The notes under the pieces: generated by a model | Seen by the model: only the letters and a program-made list of their open reading frames with translations | What the model was told of the DNA's origin: nothing | The model's database searches: none | Translations under genes and position numbers: made by a program | Shown here: positions 1-7,262 of the stretch, piece by piece | Layout of the letters: each line of letters begins with the position of its first letter | How positions within the stretch are numbered: the first letter of the stretch is position 1 | Assembly (NCBI GenBank): GCA_964386785.1 | Contig: CAYLUD010000039.1 | Coordinates: 1 to 12,723 of the forward strand | Reading direction: 5' to 3' | Source: SZAS-3 sp964386785 | Lineage (GTDB): Bacteria; Chlamydiota; Chlamydiia; Chlamydiales; JAAKFR01 | Length of the DNA stretch: 12,723 nucleotides

Positions 1-1313
1 GGAATCATGAATTCTACATATCGACTTTGGAAAAAATTAGATATACGCAACCAATAATTTGTTCCTGTAGAGATCCCAATCGACATAGCAATCGTTCGCA
101 AAGAAGAAAAGAAACCAGAGGCATGAGCTAAGTCTGCAGTCGATATTTCCGACAGGGTAATCGTAGCTAAAGGGACATAAAATAGTGCAAACCCTATTCC
201 CATGATGGCACGAGACCAACCAATGTAAGAAAATGGGGTTTGGATCACAAGACTACTTTGTAAATAGAAGCCTCCAAAAAGAACCAAAAAGCCTAAAATA
301 ATCCATAAACGGATATCCATGCGATGCAGATTCATGCCCACGAGTGGAAAACAAAATAAGGAAGTGATACCCAGAGGAGCTAGCGTAAATCCAGCCCATT
401 CCTGAGTGTAACCTAATTGTGACTGCACCCATAAGGGACCTACGATTAGGTTGCTAAAGAGAAGTAGCATAGCTAAACTAATAAGAAAGGTTCCTAGAGT
501 AAAATTACGGGACTTTAATTCTTTTAAATAGATCATGGGCCTGGGCTCAAACCATTCCCAAATAACAAAGAAAATTCCGCTAATTACGGATGTAACTAGC
601 AGGGTTACAATGATTTTTGATTTAAACCAATCGTAATCAAAACCCTTATCTAACATCACTTGTAAAGAGCCTATGGATAGGCAAAATAAAGTGAGACCCC
701 ACCAATCTAGAGGTACTCGAGTTGTTTTGCTTTCGATCGGGCGTAAGGTAATAGCAAGCAAAATTGCCGATAGGATCCCTACAGGGCAATTCACATAAAA
801 TACCCATCTCCAGCTATAGTCAAACGTAAGCCATCCTCCTAAAACAGGCCCTACAGCCGGACCTACTGTCACAATCAATCCAAATATCCCCATCGCAACC
901 GCTTTGCGATCGGACATAAGATATAACATAATACCCTGACCTAATGGAATTAAAGGGCCTCCTGCTGCTCCTTGTAATAGGCGCATCGTAACGAGGGTGC
1001 CTAAGTTATTGGATGCCCCACATAACATAGAAAAGAAGGTAAAGAGCAAAACGCTAACCAATAATACGCGAATCCATCCAAAACGGGCGGATAACCATCC
1101 AGCCAATGGGATGATCATGGCCGATGCTACAGAGTAGGCGGTGACACTCCATGTGCCATTGTTATCACTTACGCCCAGTTCGCCAGAAATCGTCGATATA
1201 GAAACGTTCACAATAAACTGATCAATGGTGATCATCAACACTGCAAGTCCCAAGGCAAAGATACCTAGCATTTTTTGCCAGGGCTGTAAGGGAACAGCGC
1301 CTACACCATTCAC
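1..1313 (-). CDS. emrB: EmrB/QacA-family (DHA2) multidrug:H+ antiporter, 3' end cut by window edge
   Basis: This is an inner-membrane drug:proton antiporter of the 14-helix DHA2 branch of the major facilitator superfamily, the pump component of a tripartite efflux system. The frame is open from GTG at 1313 to the left edge, giving 437 codons. E. coli EmrB has about 510 residues, so roughly the last 70 are missing. Visible signatures are an acidic residue in helix 1 (ITIDQFIVNVSISTI), the EmrB-like stretch GGPLIPLGQGIML, and motif C in helix 5 (VGPAVGPVLGGWL), which is diagnostic of drug:H+ antiporters. The GTG start overlaps the stop of the adaptor gene (GTGA). It has AAGGA five bases upstream (1323-1319), which points to translational coupling. 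ATG at 1271 is an alternative start that would remove 14 residues. It is the last gene of an operon running lipoprotein, adaptor, antiporter. The substrate cannot be read from sequence. Confidence 0.93.
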   Translation of the reverse strand, partial: MNGVGAVPLQPWQKMLGIFALGLAVLMITIDQFIVNVSISTISGELGVSDNNGTWSVTAYSVASAMIIPLAGWLSARFGWIRVLLVSVLLFTFFSMLCGASNNLGTLVTMRLLQGAAGGPLIPLGQGIMLYLMSDRKAVAMGIFGLIVTVGPAVGPVLGGWLTFDYSWRWVFYVNCPVGILSAILLAITLRPIESKTTRVPLDWWGLTLFCLSIGSLQVMLDKGFDYDWFKSKIIVTLLVTSVISGIFFVIWEWFEPRPMIYLKELKSRNFTLGTFLISLAMLLLFSNLIVGPLWVQSQLGYTQEWAGFTLAPLGITSLFCFPLVGMNLHRMDIRLWIILGFLVLFGGFYLQSSLVIQTPFSYIGWSRAIMGIGFALFYVPLATITLSEISTADLAHASGFFSSLRTIAMSIGISTGTNYWLRISNFFQSRYVEFMI

Positions 1314-2491
1314 GGGAATCCTTGTTGCATATTCTCTGCAATGATGAGGTCGATATCTTGAGCTAATAACTCCATACGCTCGCGTTGATACGTCAGCATG
1401 TTGGTTTCGTACAGCGCTTTTGTTCTGGCTATTGGAACGAGCATTTCTTGGCTATCGTCATGTGTATCTACTTTGACATGCAGCGATACACCCAGTAACA
1501 AGGGATATTGTTTGATTTCTTGAGGATCAACAGAAATGCGAACAGGTACTCGTTGTACAATTTTGATCCAATTGCCCGAAGCATTTTGTGGCGGAAGAAC
1601 GGCGAAAGCAACCCCAGATCCCGGTTGAAAACCCACCACTTTACCGTGGTATGTGATTTGGTGCCCATGCATGTCTGCGGTAAAAGTAACAGGTTGTCCT
1701 GTGCGTAATCGTTTGAGCTGAGTCTCTTTATAATTGGCTTCAATCCAAATCTCATCAAGAGGAACTACCTCAATAAGGCCTTGGCCAGGCAGCACCATTT
1801 CTCCGACCTCTGCACGTCGTTTTGCTGCGAATCCACTAGAGGGTGACAATAGGTCGCAGTAGACCCAACTCAGGTAGAGCTCTTGTAGTTTTGCAGCTGC
1901 TTCCAGCACTTCTGGGTGGGTCGGTACGGTCACGCCTCGTATGAGAGACAAGGATTGTTCAGCATTTTTTTGAGCAGCCAGTAGCGCTGCAGTCGATACT
2001 TCAAATTGTGTGGTGTACTGTTCCCACTCTTCCCAAGAAATAGCCCCAATAGCCGATAATCCGTCTCGATTTCGTAGATTCAAGCGGGCCTGATTCCATT
2101 CTGCATTTTTAAGAGCCACTTCAGCTTCCATAGACTGGGCTTGCGCAAAGTAGCCAGCTACTCTTCGTACGGTAGCAGCTAATGACTGTCTTGATTCTGT
2201 AATTTGCAGATCCAGTGCATTCCGATTCAAGCGTATGAGTTGCTGTCCCTCATCAACCCAATCCGTTTCATCAATAAAAATAGTATCAATTGATCCGGCC
2301 ACGATAGAGGTAATTGGAATGCGGTTTCCATGCACGTAAGCGTCGCTCGTATGGATATAAAAACGTCCATAGGCAATCCAGTACACTAAGTACAGGATGC
2401 CCAACCCCAAAAAGATGGAGCTCGCTAGAAGCAGGGCGCGCTTCCTCTTGCTATTTGAAGAGGCAGGCGGAATGGTTTCAGCTTCCGTCAT
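1310..2491 (-). CDS. emrA: HlyD/EmrA-family membrane fusion (periplasmic adaptor) protein
   Basis: This periplasmic adaptor joins the inner-membrane antiporter to an outer-membrane channel. The protein has 393 residues. A short basic cytoplasmic N-terminus (KRKR) precedes one membrane anchor at about 19-42. The first lipoyl half-motif follows, with the EmrA-typical TSDAYVHGN, then a helical hairpin region at about 95-195. The second lipoyl half and beta-barrel domain carry SPSSGFAAKR, IWIEANYKETQL and VLPPQNASGNWIKIVQRVPV, the last being a strong EmrA-subfamily signature. The ATG at 2491 has a strong Shine-Dalgarno, GGAGG, a few bases upstream. The gene overlaps the 3' end of the outer-membrane lipoprotein gene by 14 bp, and its stop overlaps the GTG start of the antiporter gene, so all three are probably made from one message in fixed proportion. 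Length is normal for the family (E. coli EmrA is about 390). Confidence 0.95.
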   Translation of the reverse strand: MTEAETIPPASSNSKRKRALLLASSIFLGLGILYLVYWIAYGRFYIHTSDAYVHGNRIPITSIVAGSIDTIFIDETDWVDEGQQLIRLNRNALDLQITESRQSLAATVRRVAGYFAQAQSMEAEVALKNAEWNQARLNLRNRDGLSAIGAISWEEWEQYTTQFEVSTAALLAAQKNAEQSLSLIRGVTVPTHPEVLEAAAKLQELYLSWVYCDLLSPSSGFAAKRRAEVGEMVLPGQGLIEVVPLDEIWIEANYKETQLKRLRTGQPVTFTADMHGHQITYHGKVVGFQPGSGVAFAVLPPQNASGNWIKIVQRVPVRISVDPQEIKQYPLLLGVSLHVKVDTHDDSQEMLVPIARTKALYETNMLTYQRERMELLAQDIDLIIAENMQQGFP

Positions 2492-3893
2492 AGCCGCCTC
2501 CTAACGCTTTAACAAATTGTATTTGTGCAGCAGCTACATCCAAGGCCGCTTGTAAGGTTATAATTTTTTGATCATACCACTGTTTCTTCACTGATAATAC
2601 GCTTTCTAAATCTCGTATTTGATTCTGCCAACGAGCCTCAGCTAACGAATAGAGTTGTTCTACATCATCTAGATTCTTTGTGTGAGCCTCCCAACTTAAT
2701 TTGGTGCTTTTCCAAGATGAAAGGCTATCAGATACCTCTTCGATACTCTGTAATAATGTGGTGTTGTACTGAGAAATGGTTTGATCCAACATGGCTTGAG
2801 CTTCTGCGTATTGAGCTCGTAATTCTCCTCCACGGTAAATGGGGAGAACACTGGATGCTAAACCTAATAAACTAGTTGCAGGTTGTTCAAAAAATCGACT
2901 GACTAAGAAACTAATCTGTCCTAAATTGGCAGTCAGGTTCAGGTTAGGATAAAACTGAGTTTTCGCTACTACGACTTCAAACGTTTGAGATTGAATGGAC
3001 CATAGAGAGGAGACTAAGTCAGGTCGATGACAGATGAAATTAAGGGGTAGTGTGTCCGGAAGATCTTCTTGAACCCGCCATTGCGCAGAAGGGGATTCTA
3101 AAGAAAGAGGGCGTCCTACCAAGGCCATGAGGGCGTGTTCATCCATTTCTATGGAGCCTTGTAGCTCTGCCTGCTGTATTTCTAAATTCCTGAGTTCTCG
3201 TTCGATTTCTAACGTAGGAGAAAGGTCGCGAATCTGTTGTTTGAAGCGTGAGTGAATGAGATGAATGCGTTGTTTCTGTACGGCAATAGCTTCTCCTAAA
3301 CACTCTAATTGCAACAATTTGCTTTGCCAGTCTAGGTAAGTAGATACAAGAGTGGTTACGAGTATTAATTTCGTCTGTTCTTGATCGGCAATATGTTGTT
3401 GCCATGTACTCAATCCTGCACGGTAGGCTGCCCTATTTTTTCCCCAAATATCGAGTTCATAGGATCCCTCTAAGAGTACTGTTGCCGTGTTGAACCACGG
3501 GTTTTGATTAATTACTAAGGGAACAAAAGCAGGAATGCCTACATCATAGAGACTTTGGCGTTGCCTTGAATAACTACCGAACAGGTCTAAGTGAGGTACT
3601 AAGCGAGCATGGATAGCTTCCGCTTGTGCGTAAGCTGTACGAATACGATCTCTAGCTTCCGCCAGTCCTGGGTTAGATTCTAAAGCCCAGCAGACCCATT
3701 GATTTAATTGAGGATCTTCATATTGCAGCCACCATTCTTTAGAAGAAATAGATCTGCCACCTGTTTGCAAATGGTCGGGCCAACTGGTCTCTTCTAAAGT
3801 CAAAGGTGCTTCATGTAATTGTGTATGCAAGCAACCTGTCAGAAGGAAAAAACTTATGTACAGAATTCGTAATCGTTGTAAGCTTTGGCTCAT
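2478..3893 (-). CDS. NodT/OprM-type outer-membrane efflux lipoprotein (TolC superfamily)
   Basis: This is the outer-membrane channel of the pump, a TolC-superfamily factor of the lipidated NodT/OprM type. It has 471 residues. The N-terminus is a lipoprotein signal peptide (MSQSLQRLRILYISFFLLTGC) with lipobox LTGC and predicted acylated Cys21. The mature part opens with the family pattern WWLQYEDPQLNQWVCWALESN, followed by two outer-membrane-efflux-protein repeats rich in long helices. Toward the end of the second repeat come PIYRGGELRAQYAEAQAML and RDLESVLSVKKQWYDQKI. It is the first gene of the minus-strand efflux operon and overlaps the adaptor gene by 14 bp. Its ATG (3893-3891) shares a CATG with the start of rnhC on the other strand, so its promoter must lie inside rnhC. 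The Shine-Dalgarno is weak (GGAAG, 3 nt before the ATG). It is the only Met ahead of the lipobox, which supports this start. Confidence 0.93.
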   Translation of the reverse strand: MSQSLQRLRILYISFFLLTGCLHTQLHEAPLTLEETSWPDHLQTGGRSISSKEWWLQYEDPQLNQWVCWALESNPGLAEARDRIRTAYAQAEAIHARLVPHLDLFGSYSRQRQSLYDVGIPAFVPLVINQNPWFNTATVLLEGSYELDIWGKNRAAYRAGLSTWQQHIADQEQTKLILVTTLVSTYLDWQSKLLQLECLGEAIAVQKQRIHLIHSRFKQQIRDLSPTLEIERELRNLEIQQAELQGSIEMDEHALMALVGRPLSLESPSAQWRVQEDLPDTLPLNFICHRPDLVSSLWSIQSQTFEVVVAKTQFYPNLNLTANLGQISFLVSRFFEQPATSLLGLASSVLPIYRGGELRAQYAEAQAMLDQTISQYNTTLLQSIEEVSDSLSSWKSTKLSWEAHTKNLDDVEQLYSLAEARWQNQIRDLESVLSVKKQWYDQKIITLQAALDVAAAQIQFVKALGGGYDGS

Positions 3894-4770
3894 GTCTTCC
3901 GTCTACGTAGTGGCTATGGATCCAGTACAGATAAGCAAGTTGCGTGCCATTTTAGAAAGTAAAGGAGTAGAGTTTCAACAGCCTGCATACTCTTTGTTTC
4001 AAGCGAGATTTAATTCCGTCACCTGCACTGCATACCCATCAGGCAAGGTAGTGATTCAAGGAAAGGGCATGGATGACTTTATTCGGTACACAGTAGAACC
4101 CGAAGTTTTAGGAACGTTCACATATGGTGTCGTAGATGAAACCCCCAGAATCGGTGTCGATGAATCTGGGAAAGGGGATTTTTTTGGACCTCTTTGTATT
4201 GCAGCTGTCTTTGCCTCTCAAGGTCAAGTACAACAATTGATAGATTGGGGAGTGAGAGACTCTAAAAAAATAGGGGATGAGGAAATTTTAACCCTTTCTA
4301 AAAAGATCATAGATCAATATGCCCATGAAGTCATACGTATCTATCCAGAGCGGTACAATACGTTATATGAAAGCTTTAAGAATTTAAATTCCCTATTAGC
4401 TTGGGGACATGCCACAGCTATTGATACACTTCTAGATCGAGTGTCTTGTACTCATGTCATTATTGATCAATTTGCTCACCCACAAGTAGTATTACGGGCT
4501 TTGAAAAAAAAACAGCGAGCTGTCGATGTGCATCAACGTACAAAAGCTGAGGCAGATCCCGTGGTAGCAGCAGCATCCATTTTGGCGCGAGCAGCCTTTT
4601 TGCAGGGATTGCAGATGCTATCTAAAGAAGCAGGATTTCCTTTGCCTAAGGGGGCAGGGGATCCGGTACTCCAAGCTGGAAAGCGGTGGGTAACTACTTG
4701 GGGTGTGGAACAGCTACACCGGGTAGCAAAGCTACATTTTAAAACAAAACAAGATATCTTGGATTTATGA
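3892..4770 (+). CDS. rnhC: Ribonuclease HIII
   Basis: RNase HIII hydrolyses the RNA strand of RNA:DNA hybrids in the cytoplasm. From ATG 3892 it has 292 residues. An N-terminal TBP-like substrate-binding domain (about 1-80) is what separates type HIII from HII. The catalytic domain follows, with PRIGVDESGKGDFFGPL (acidic D90 and E91), VRDSKKIGDEE, IIDQFAHP (D192) and KAEADPVVAAASILARA (D222). This gives the DEDD metal-binding set and the GKG turn of the family. An in-frame ATG exists further upstream at 3856, but it would read into the signal-peptide region of the divergent gene and add a basic tail, so 3892 (MSSVYVV) or 3916 (MDPVQIS) is preferred. No good Shine-Dalgarno precedes either. The stop overlaps the next start (ATGA). 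From memory, chlamydiae carry RnhC rather than RnhA, so this agrees with the inferred phylum. Confidence 0.95.
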   Translation: MSSVYVVAMDPVQISKLRAILESKGVEFQQPAYSLFQARFNSVTCTAYPSGKVVIQGKGMDDFIRYTVEPEVLGTFTYGVVDETPRIGVDESGKGDFFGPLCIAAVFASQGQVQQLIDWGVRDSKKIGDEEILTLSKKIIDQYAHEVIRIYPERYNTLYESFKNLNSLLAWGHATAIDTLLDRVSCTHVIIDQFAHPQVVLRALKKKQRAVDVHQRTKAEADPVVAAASILARAAFLQGLQMLSKEAGFPLPKGAGDPVLQAGKRWVTTWGVEQLHRVAKLHFKTKQDILDL

Positions 4771-5666
4771 AGCGATTGTGGATCTGGTTTCCTCTTTTTT
4801 TGAGTTCTCTATGGGCCGCTCCAGTGGAGTGGGGGGATCAAGAATCTTTTCCTGAACCAGCTCCTTTTTATCCCTTTTCGTTAGGGGGGAGTTATGCCAG
4901 GGTTGCACCAGCCTCTTTTTATAGCACGGAGGTAGAGGGACAACACGTAGTATACCAACAATCTGATGCCAACTTCTCCTACACTCACCCTCTTTCTGAA
5001 ACGCATGGGTTGATCTTTGGCACGGGGTGGGTCGGGACAGATGTTGTTTGGAATGAAAATCCAGCCTTTAATGAAACCAATTTCAATTATGTGAACCTGT
5101 CAGCTGGCGGGTTTAAGAAGTTAGGTGTTTGTTGGACATGGACACTGAATTTGTCTGCATTCTTAGATACAGCCTATTTTTCTTTAGCTAATTATGCTCT
5201 ATATCAGGGTCTTTTATGGGGTAAATATGAATGTAATCCAAATTTAGAACTCGATGTTGGGTGTTTAATCGAATTAGGATTAAGCCAAGATAAGGCATGG
5301 CCTATCTTAGGTTTTATATATCGCTATAATGATCGTTGTCGCCTCCATGCTGTATATCCCTTAGATATGAAATTAGAGTATGATCTTGGTTCCATGGTTA
5401 CAGTAGGAGGGGCGATTCGTATTCTTCGGAATCGCCATCGAGTAGGCCCTAACGAGCCAGATCCTAGATCTATTTTCATTTACCAGACTTGGGGGGTAGA
5501 AGGAGATCTGCGTTTCCAACCAGCCCCTTGGTTTTTTATTAATGGATTTCTTGGGTCTACAACTCGAGGGGACCTTACGATACGTAATTCCGCAGATGAG
5601 CATGGTACCCACTATAAATTTCGAGCCTCTCTATATGGAGGGGTCTACTCTGCACTTAGTTTTTAA
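4767..5666 (+). CDS. Secreted putative outer-membrane beta-barrel protein, chlamydial hypothetical
   Basis: No named function is recognised. The 299-residue product begins with a clear Sec signal peptide (MKRLWIWFPLFLSSLWA, probable cleavage before APVE). The mature part is rich in alternating aromatic and hydrophobic strands, such as GLIFGTGWVGTDVVW, FNYVNLSAGGFKKLG and FFINGFLGSTTRGDL. It ends in the strand YGGVYSALSF with a C-terminal phenylalanine, the signal expected of an outer-membrane barrel folded by BamA. The whole pattern suggests 10-14 strands. It is joined to rnhC by an ATGA overlap, hence translational coupling. I recall a hypothetical gene also sitting next to rnhC in Chlamydia trachomatis (CT007/CT008), which would make the pairing conserved, but this was not checked here. 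An alternative is a periplasmic beta protein, but the terminal Phe argues for the barrel. Confidence 0.75.
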   Translation: MKRLWIWFPLFLSSLWAAPVEWGDQESFPEPAPFYPFSLGGSYARVAPASFYSTEVEGQHVVYQQSDANFSYTHPLSETHGLIFGTGWVGTDVVWNENPAFNETNFNYVNLSAGGFKKLGVCWTWTLNLSAFLDTAYFSLANYALYQGLLWGKYECNPNLELDVGCLIELGLSQDKAWPILGFIYRYNDRCRLHAVYPLDMKLEYDLGSMVTVGGAIRILRNRHRVGPNEPDPRSIFIYQTWGVEGDLRFQPAPWFFINGFLGSTTRGDLTIRNSADEHGTHYKFRASLYGGVYSALSF

Positions 5667-5699
5667 GGGCAGAGGATCCTCGTCAAGGAAAATTGCAGA

Positions 5700-6581
5700 T
5701 CAGGAATTCTGTGTATCTGTTTTTTCGGATTGTTCTATGGTATAAAAACTTTCTGGAACAATGTCTACGCTATTATAGCCAACGTTAAAATTAAGATATC
5801 CGCTTTCAAATGGAGTGCTTTTTACAGCAAATGGCCCGAGAAAGGGAAAATGTAAGGACACAATCAGTGATAAGGACAACGCAATGATCACACTAGGAAA
5901 TACGATAGGAATCAGAGAGTGCAATCCTTGCCATGGATTCATGTAAGCTAAAAAACAAATAGTAAACACAGTCATGAATGCAATGACGATCCAAAATTGA
6001 ATGGGTAAATGAAAATCGGATTGCAAGAGCCTCAGTCGATGGACTGAGACCAGGTTTTGTAAGAGAAGTGGCAATGTGTCTTGGAATATACTTTGTTTGC
6101 CTGGTAGAGTCTTGGAGTTTAGAATCACCTTATAAAGAGGATTGATCATTTCTGGCTCTAGTTTCCAAGCTGCCGCCAAGTCCCCAGCAACCATAGCGGG
6201 CCATTGTTGATGTAGTAATGTTTCTGTGTAGATTTGGACTTCTTTATGAATGGCTTCTTGATTGTCAACTTCTTGAGAAGAAAGCAAAATGCAGACTAAG
6301 TCATTCGCTTCTTTTTCTACACTTTCCATCGCACTTTTATTGCTTTCATACATGGAGACAATCAAAAACGCTAGGAGGAGTCCAAAGACAGCAGTAATTA
6401 CATCATTTCCTATGTATCCGAATGCCTGGATAGAGTGTAGGTCAGACCTGCGAAAATAATGTAAAAGTAACATCAATAAAATGGCGAGTCCCAACACACC
6501 ACTGGTAATAAGACATACCATTTCTAAAAATGGCATGGAACTCAGCATTCTGATGAATGAAAATATGTGTGTGCCGTACAT
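5700..6581 (-). CDS. DUF4239 (bestrophin-like) integral membrane protein
   Basis: This is a four-helix membrane protein of unknown function matching the DUF4239 pattern. Helix 1 is at about 20-45 (LITSGVLGLAILLMLLLHYF). Helix 2 (VITAVFGLLLAFLIVSMYES) runs into the family-typical acidic/Ala segment KSAMESVEKEANDLVCILLS. A soluble helical middle of about 110 residues follows. Helices 3 and 4 (IQFWIVIAFMTVFTICFLAY and PSVIIALSLSLIVSLHFPF) end in LHFPFLGPFAV, matching the 'dxPF.G' end of DUF4239. From ATG 6581 it has 293 residues. GTG 6590, ATG 6548 and ATG 6536 are other in-frame starts, and none has a decisive Shine-Dalgarno; 6581 has GGGG and TAGG just upstream. It is convergent with the barrel gene (33 bp apart) and divergent from the Inc-like gene. 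The domain is said to resemble bestrophin channels; no transport role is shown here. Confidence 0.72.
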   Translation of the reverse strand: MYGTHIFSFIRMLSSMPFLEMVCLITSGVLGLAILLMLLLHYFRRSDLHSIQAFGYIGNDVITAVFGLLLAFLIVSMYESNKSAMESVEKEANDLVCILLSSQEVDNQEAIHKEVQIYTETLLHQQWPAMVAGDLAAAWKLEPEMINPLYKVILNSKTLPGKQSIFQDTLPLLLQNLVSVHRLRLLQSDFHLPIQFWIVIAFMTVFTICFLAYMNPWQGLHSLIPIVFPSVIIALSLSLIVSLHFPFLGPFAVKSTPFESGYLNFNVGYNSVDIVPESFYTIEQSEKTDTQNS

Positions 6582-6699
6582 CCTATACACCCCAGTTAGA
6601 TTTATGTATTTGCCTTAGTATTTGTTACACATGTTCTTATCACATTCTGAACCCTGATAGCCCTGTTCTCTATGGGTCTAATCCCGTGACAAATACAAG

Positions 6700-6720
6700 A
6701 GGACTTGAATCACAAGTCCT
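6700..6720. repeat. 8-bp perfect hairpin in intergenic region
   Basis: AGGACTTG (6700-6707) and CAAGTCCT (6713-6720) form a perfect stem around a 5-nt loop (AATCA). No T-run follows directly on either strand; the nearest is TTTTTT at about 6739-6744, so it is not a standard intrinsic terminator. It could be a regulator's operator or a structured leader element of the DUF4239 transcript. Confidence 0.55.
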
Positions 6721-6851
6721 GATCTAACATAGATAGACTTTTTTGTGACTCTAAAACAGCTGAAATCCTCATGTAAGGCAAATAGAGACATCTAAGCATA
6801 ATTTATCATTTGATTTAAAAATATTAATTAAAATTTTATTAAAAATAAATA

Positions 6852-6873
6852 TAAACAAATTATAATTTGTTTA
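6852..6873. promoter_or_regulatory. 22-bp perfect palindrome with TATAAT on both strands (promoter/operator)
   Basis: The bases at 6852-6873 are a perfect palindrome (half-site TAAACAAATTA). Its centre reads ATTATAAT, so a consensus -10 box TATAAT lies at 6861-6866 on the plus strand and a mirrored one lies on the minus strand. It sits 26 bp upstream of the ATG of the Inc-like gene, inside a very AT-rich tract, and no good -35 hexamer is seen. A transcription start would fall near 6873-6875. The symmetry suggests a dimeric regulator covering the -10 region, or bidirectional initiation. Confidence 0.5.
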
Positions 6874-6886
6874 AGTCAAATTAATT

Positions 6887-6891
6887 AGGAG
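6887..6891 (+). promoter_or_regulatory. Ribosome binding site of Inc-like gene
   Basis: AGGAG lies seven bases before the ATG at 6899, in otherwise AT-only surroundings. It fixes the start of the 111-residue protein. Confidence 0.8.
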
Positions 6892-6898
6892 TTTTGAA

Positions 6899-7234
6899 AT
6901 GAAAACAGGTCAATCAATGTGTAGCAATATAAAAGCCTGCTGGAGGGAGCTAGATGATACTAGCAAGACCAAGGTCATTGTGGCGCTGGCTATTTTAGCA
7001 TGTGGGCTTGGGCTATTTTCTTCAGGAGTTGTTCTGGCAAATAAGGTGTCATCGGGTCGATTATCTTCTGGATTGCTCATCTCAGGAACGGTTATTAGTT
7101 ACATCGGGTGGCTGCTACTCAATGCGCCGAAAGTTAGGCATAACAAACCACCCCATGTTCACAAGCAGCCCGCAGACGCAGACGGAGACATTCAACTCCA
7201 ACCATTATCTCGTAGTGATTTCAAAAACAATTAA
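6899..7234 (+). CDS. Small bilobed two-helix membrane protein, candidate inclusion membrane (Inc) protein
   Basis: No sequence family is recognised. The 111-residue product has a hydrophilic N-terminus (1-24, with Cys8 and Cys14). Two hydrophobic helices follow, at about 25-47 (KVIVALAILACGLGLFSSGV) and about 57-76 (SGLLISGTVISYIGWLLLNA). Between them is a tight hydrophilic turn (NKVSSGRLS), and the polar C-terminal tail of about 35 residues is His/Pro/Asp-rich. This close helix pair (bilobed hydropathy) with both termini on one side is the topology known for chlamydial Inc proteins, which are type III-secreted into the inclusion membrane. No signal peptide is seen, which agrees. Repeated SSG/SG spacing in and between the helices could support helix packing. 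It has a strong Shine-Dalgarno and a palindromic promoter of its own. An ordinary small inner-membrane protein remains possible. Confidence 0.6.
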   Translation: MKTGQSMCSNIKACWRELDDTSKTKVIVALAILACGLGLFSSGVVLANKVSSGRLSSGLLISGTVISYIGWLLLNAPKVRHNKPPHVHKQPADADGDIQLQPLSRSDFKNN

Positions 7235-7262
7235 TGCATTTTTAACAAAATCTGTCCAGTCT

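Larger units (their letters stand above)
6582..6898. other. Intergenic region between divergent DUF4239 and Inc-like genes
   Basis: This stretch of about 317 bases holds no convincing gene. The left half has ordinary base composition and contains a perfect 8-bp hairpin. It also has a longer-range, near-perfect 10-bp inverted repeat: TATTTGTTAC at 6619-6628 against GTGACAAATA at 6686-6695, with one mismatch. The right half (about 6800-6880) is extremely AT-rich and carries a 22-bp palindrome with a TATAAT box. Promoters for both flanking genes must lie here. I see no tRNA or recognised riboswitch. Confidence 0.6.

Noticed and set aside
1..1313. Frameshift or pseudogene in the antiporter gene, because it has no stop in the window
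   Set aside because: The frame translates without interruption from GTG 1313 to base 3, with all expected motifs. It is simply cut by the window edge.
3856..3891. An upstream start for rnhC at 3856
   Set aside because: It would add 12 residues (MYRIRNRCKLWL) coded antisense to the lipoprotein signal peptide, has no good Shine-Dalgarno, and is not typical of the RNase HIII N-terminus.
5672..5685. GAGGATCCTC palindrome between the convergent barrel and DUF4239 genes as a terminator
   Set aside because: The perfect 10-bp palindrome leaves only about a 3-bp stem once a loop is allowed, and no T-run follows.
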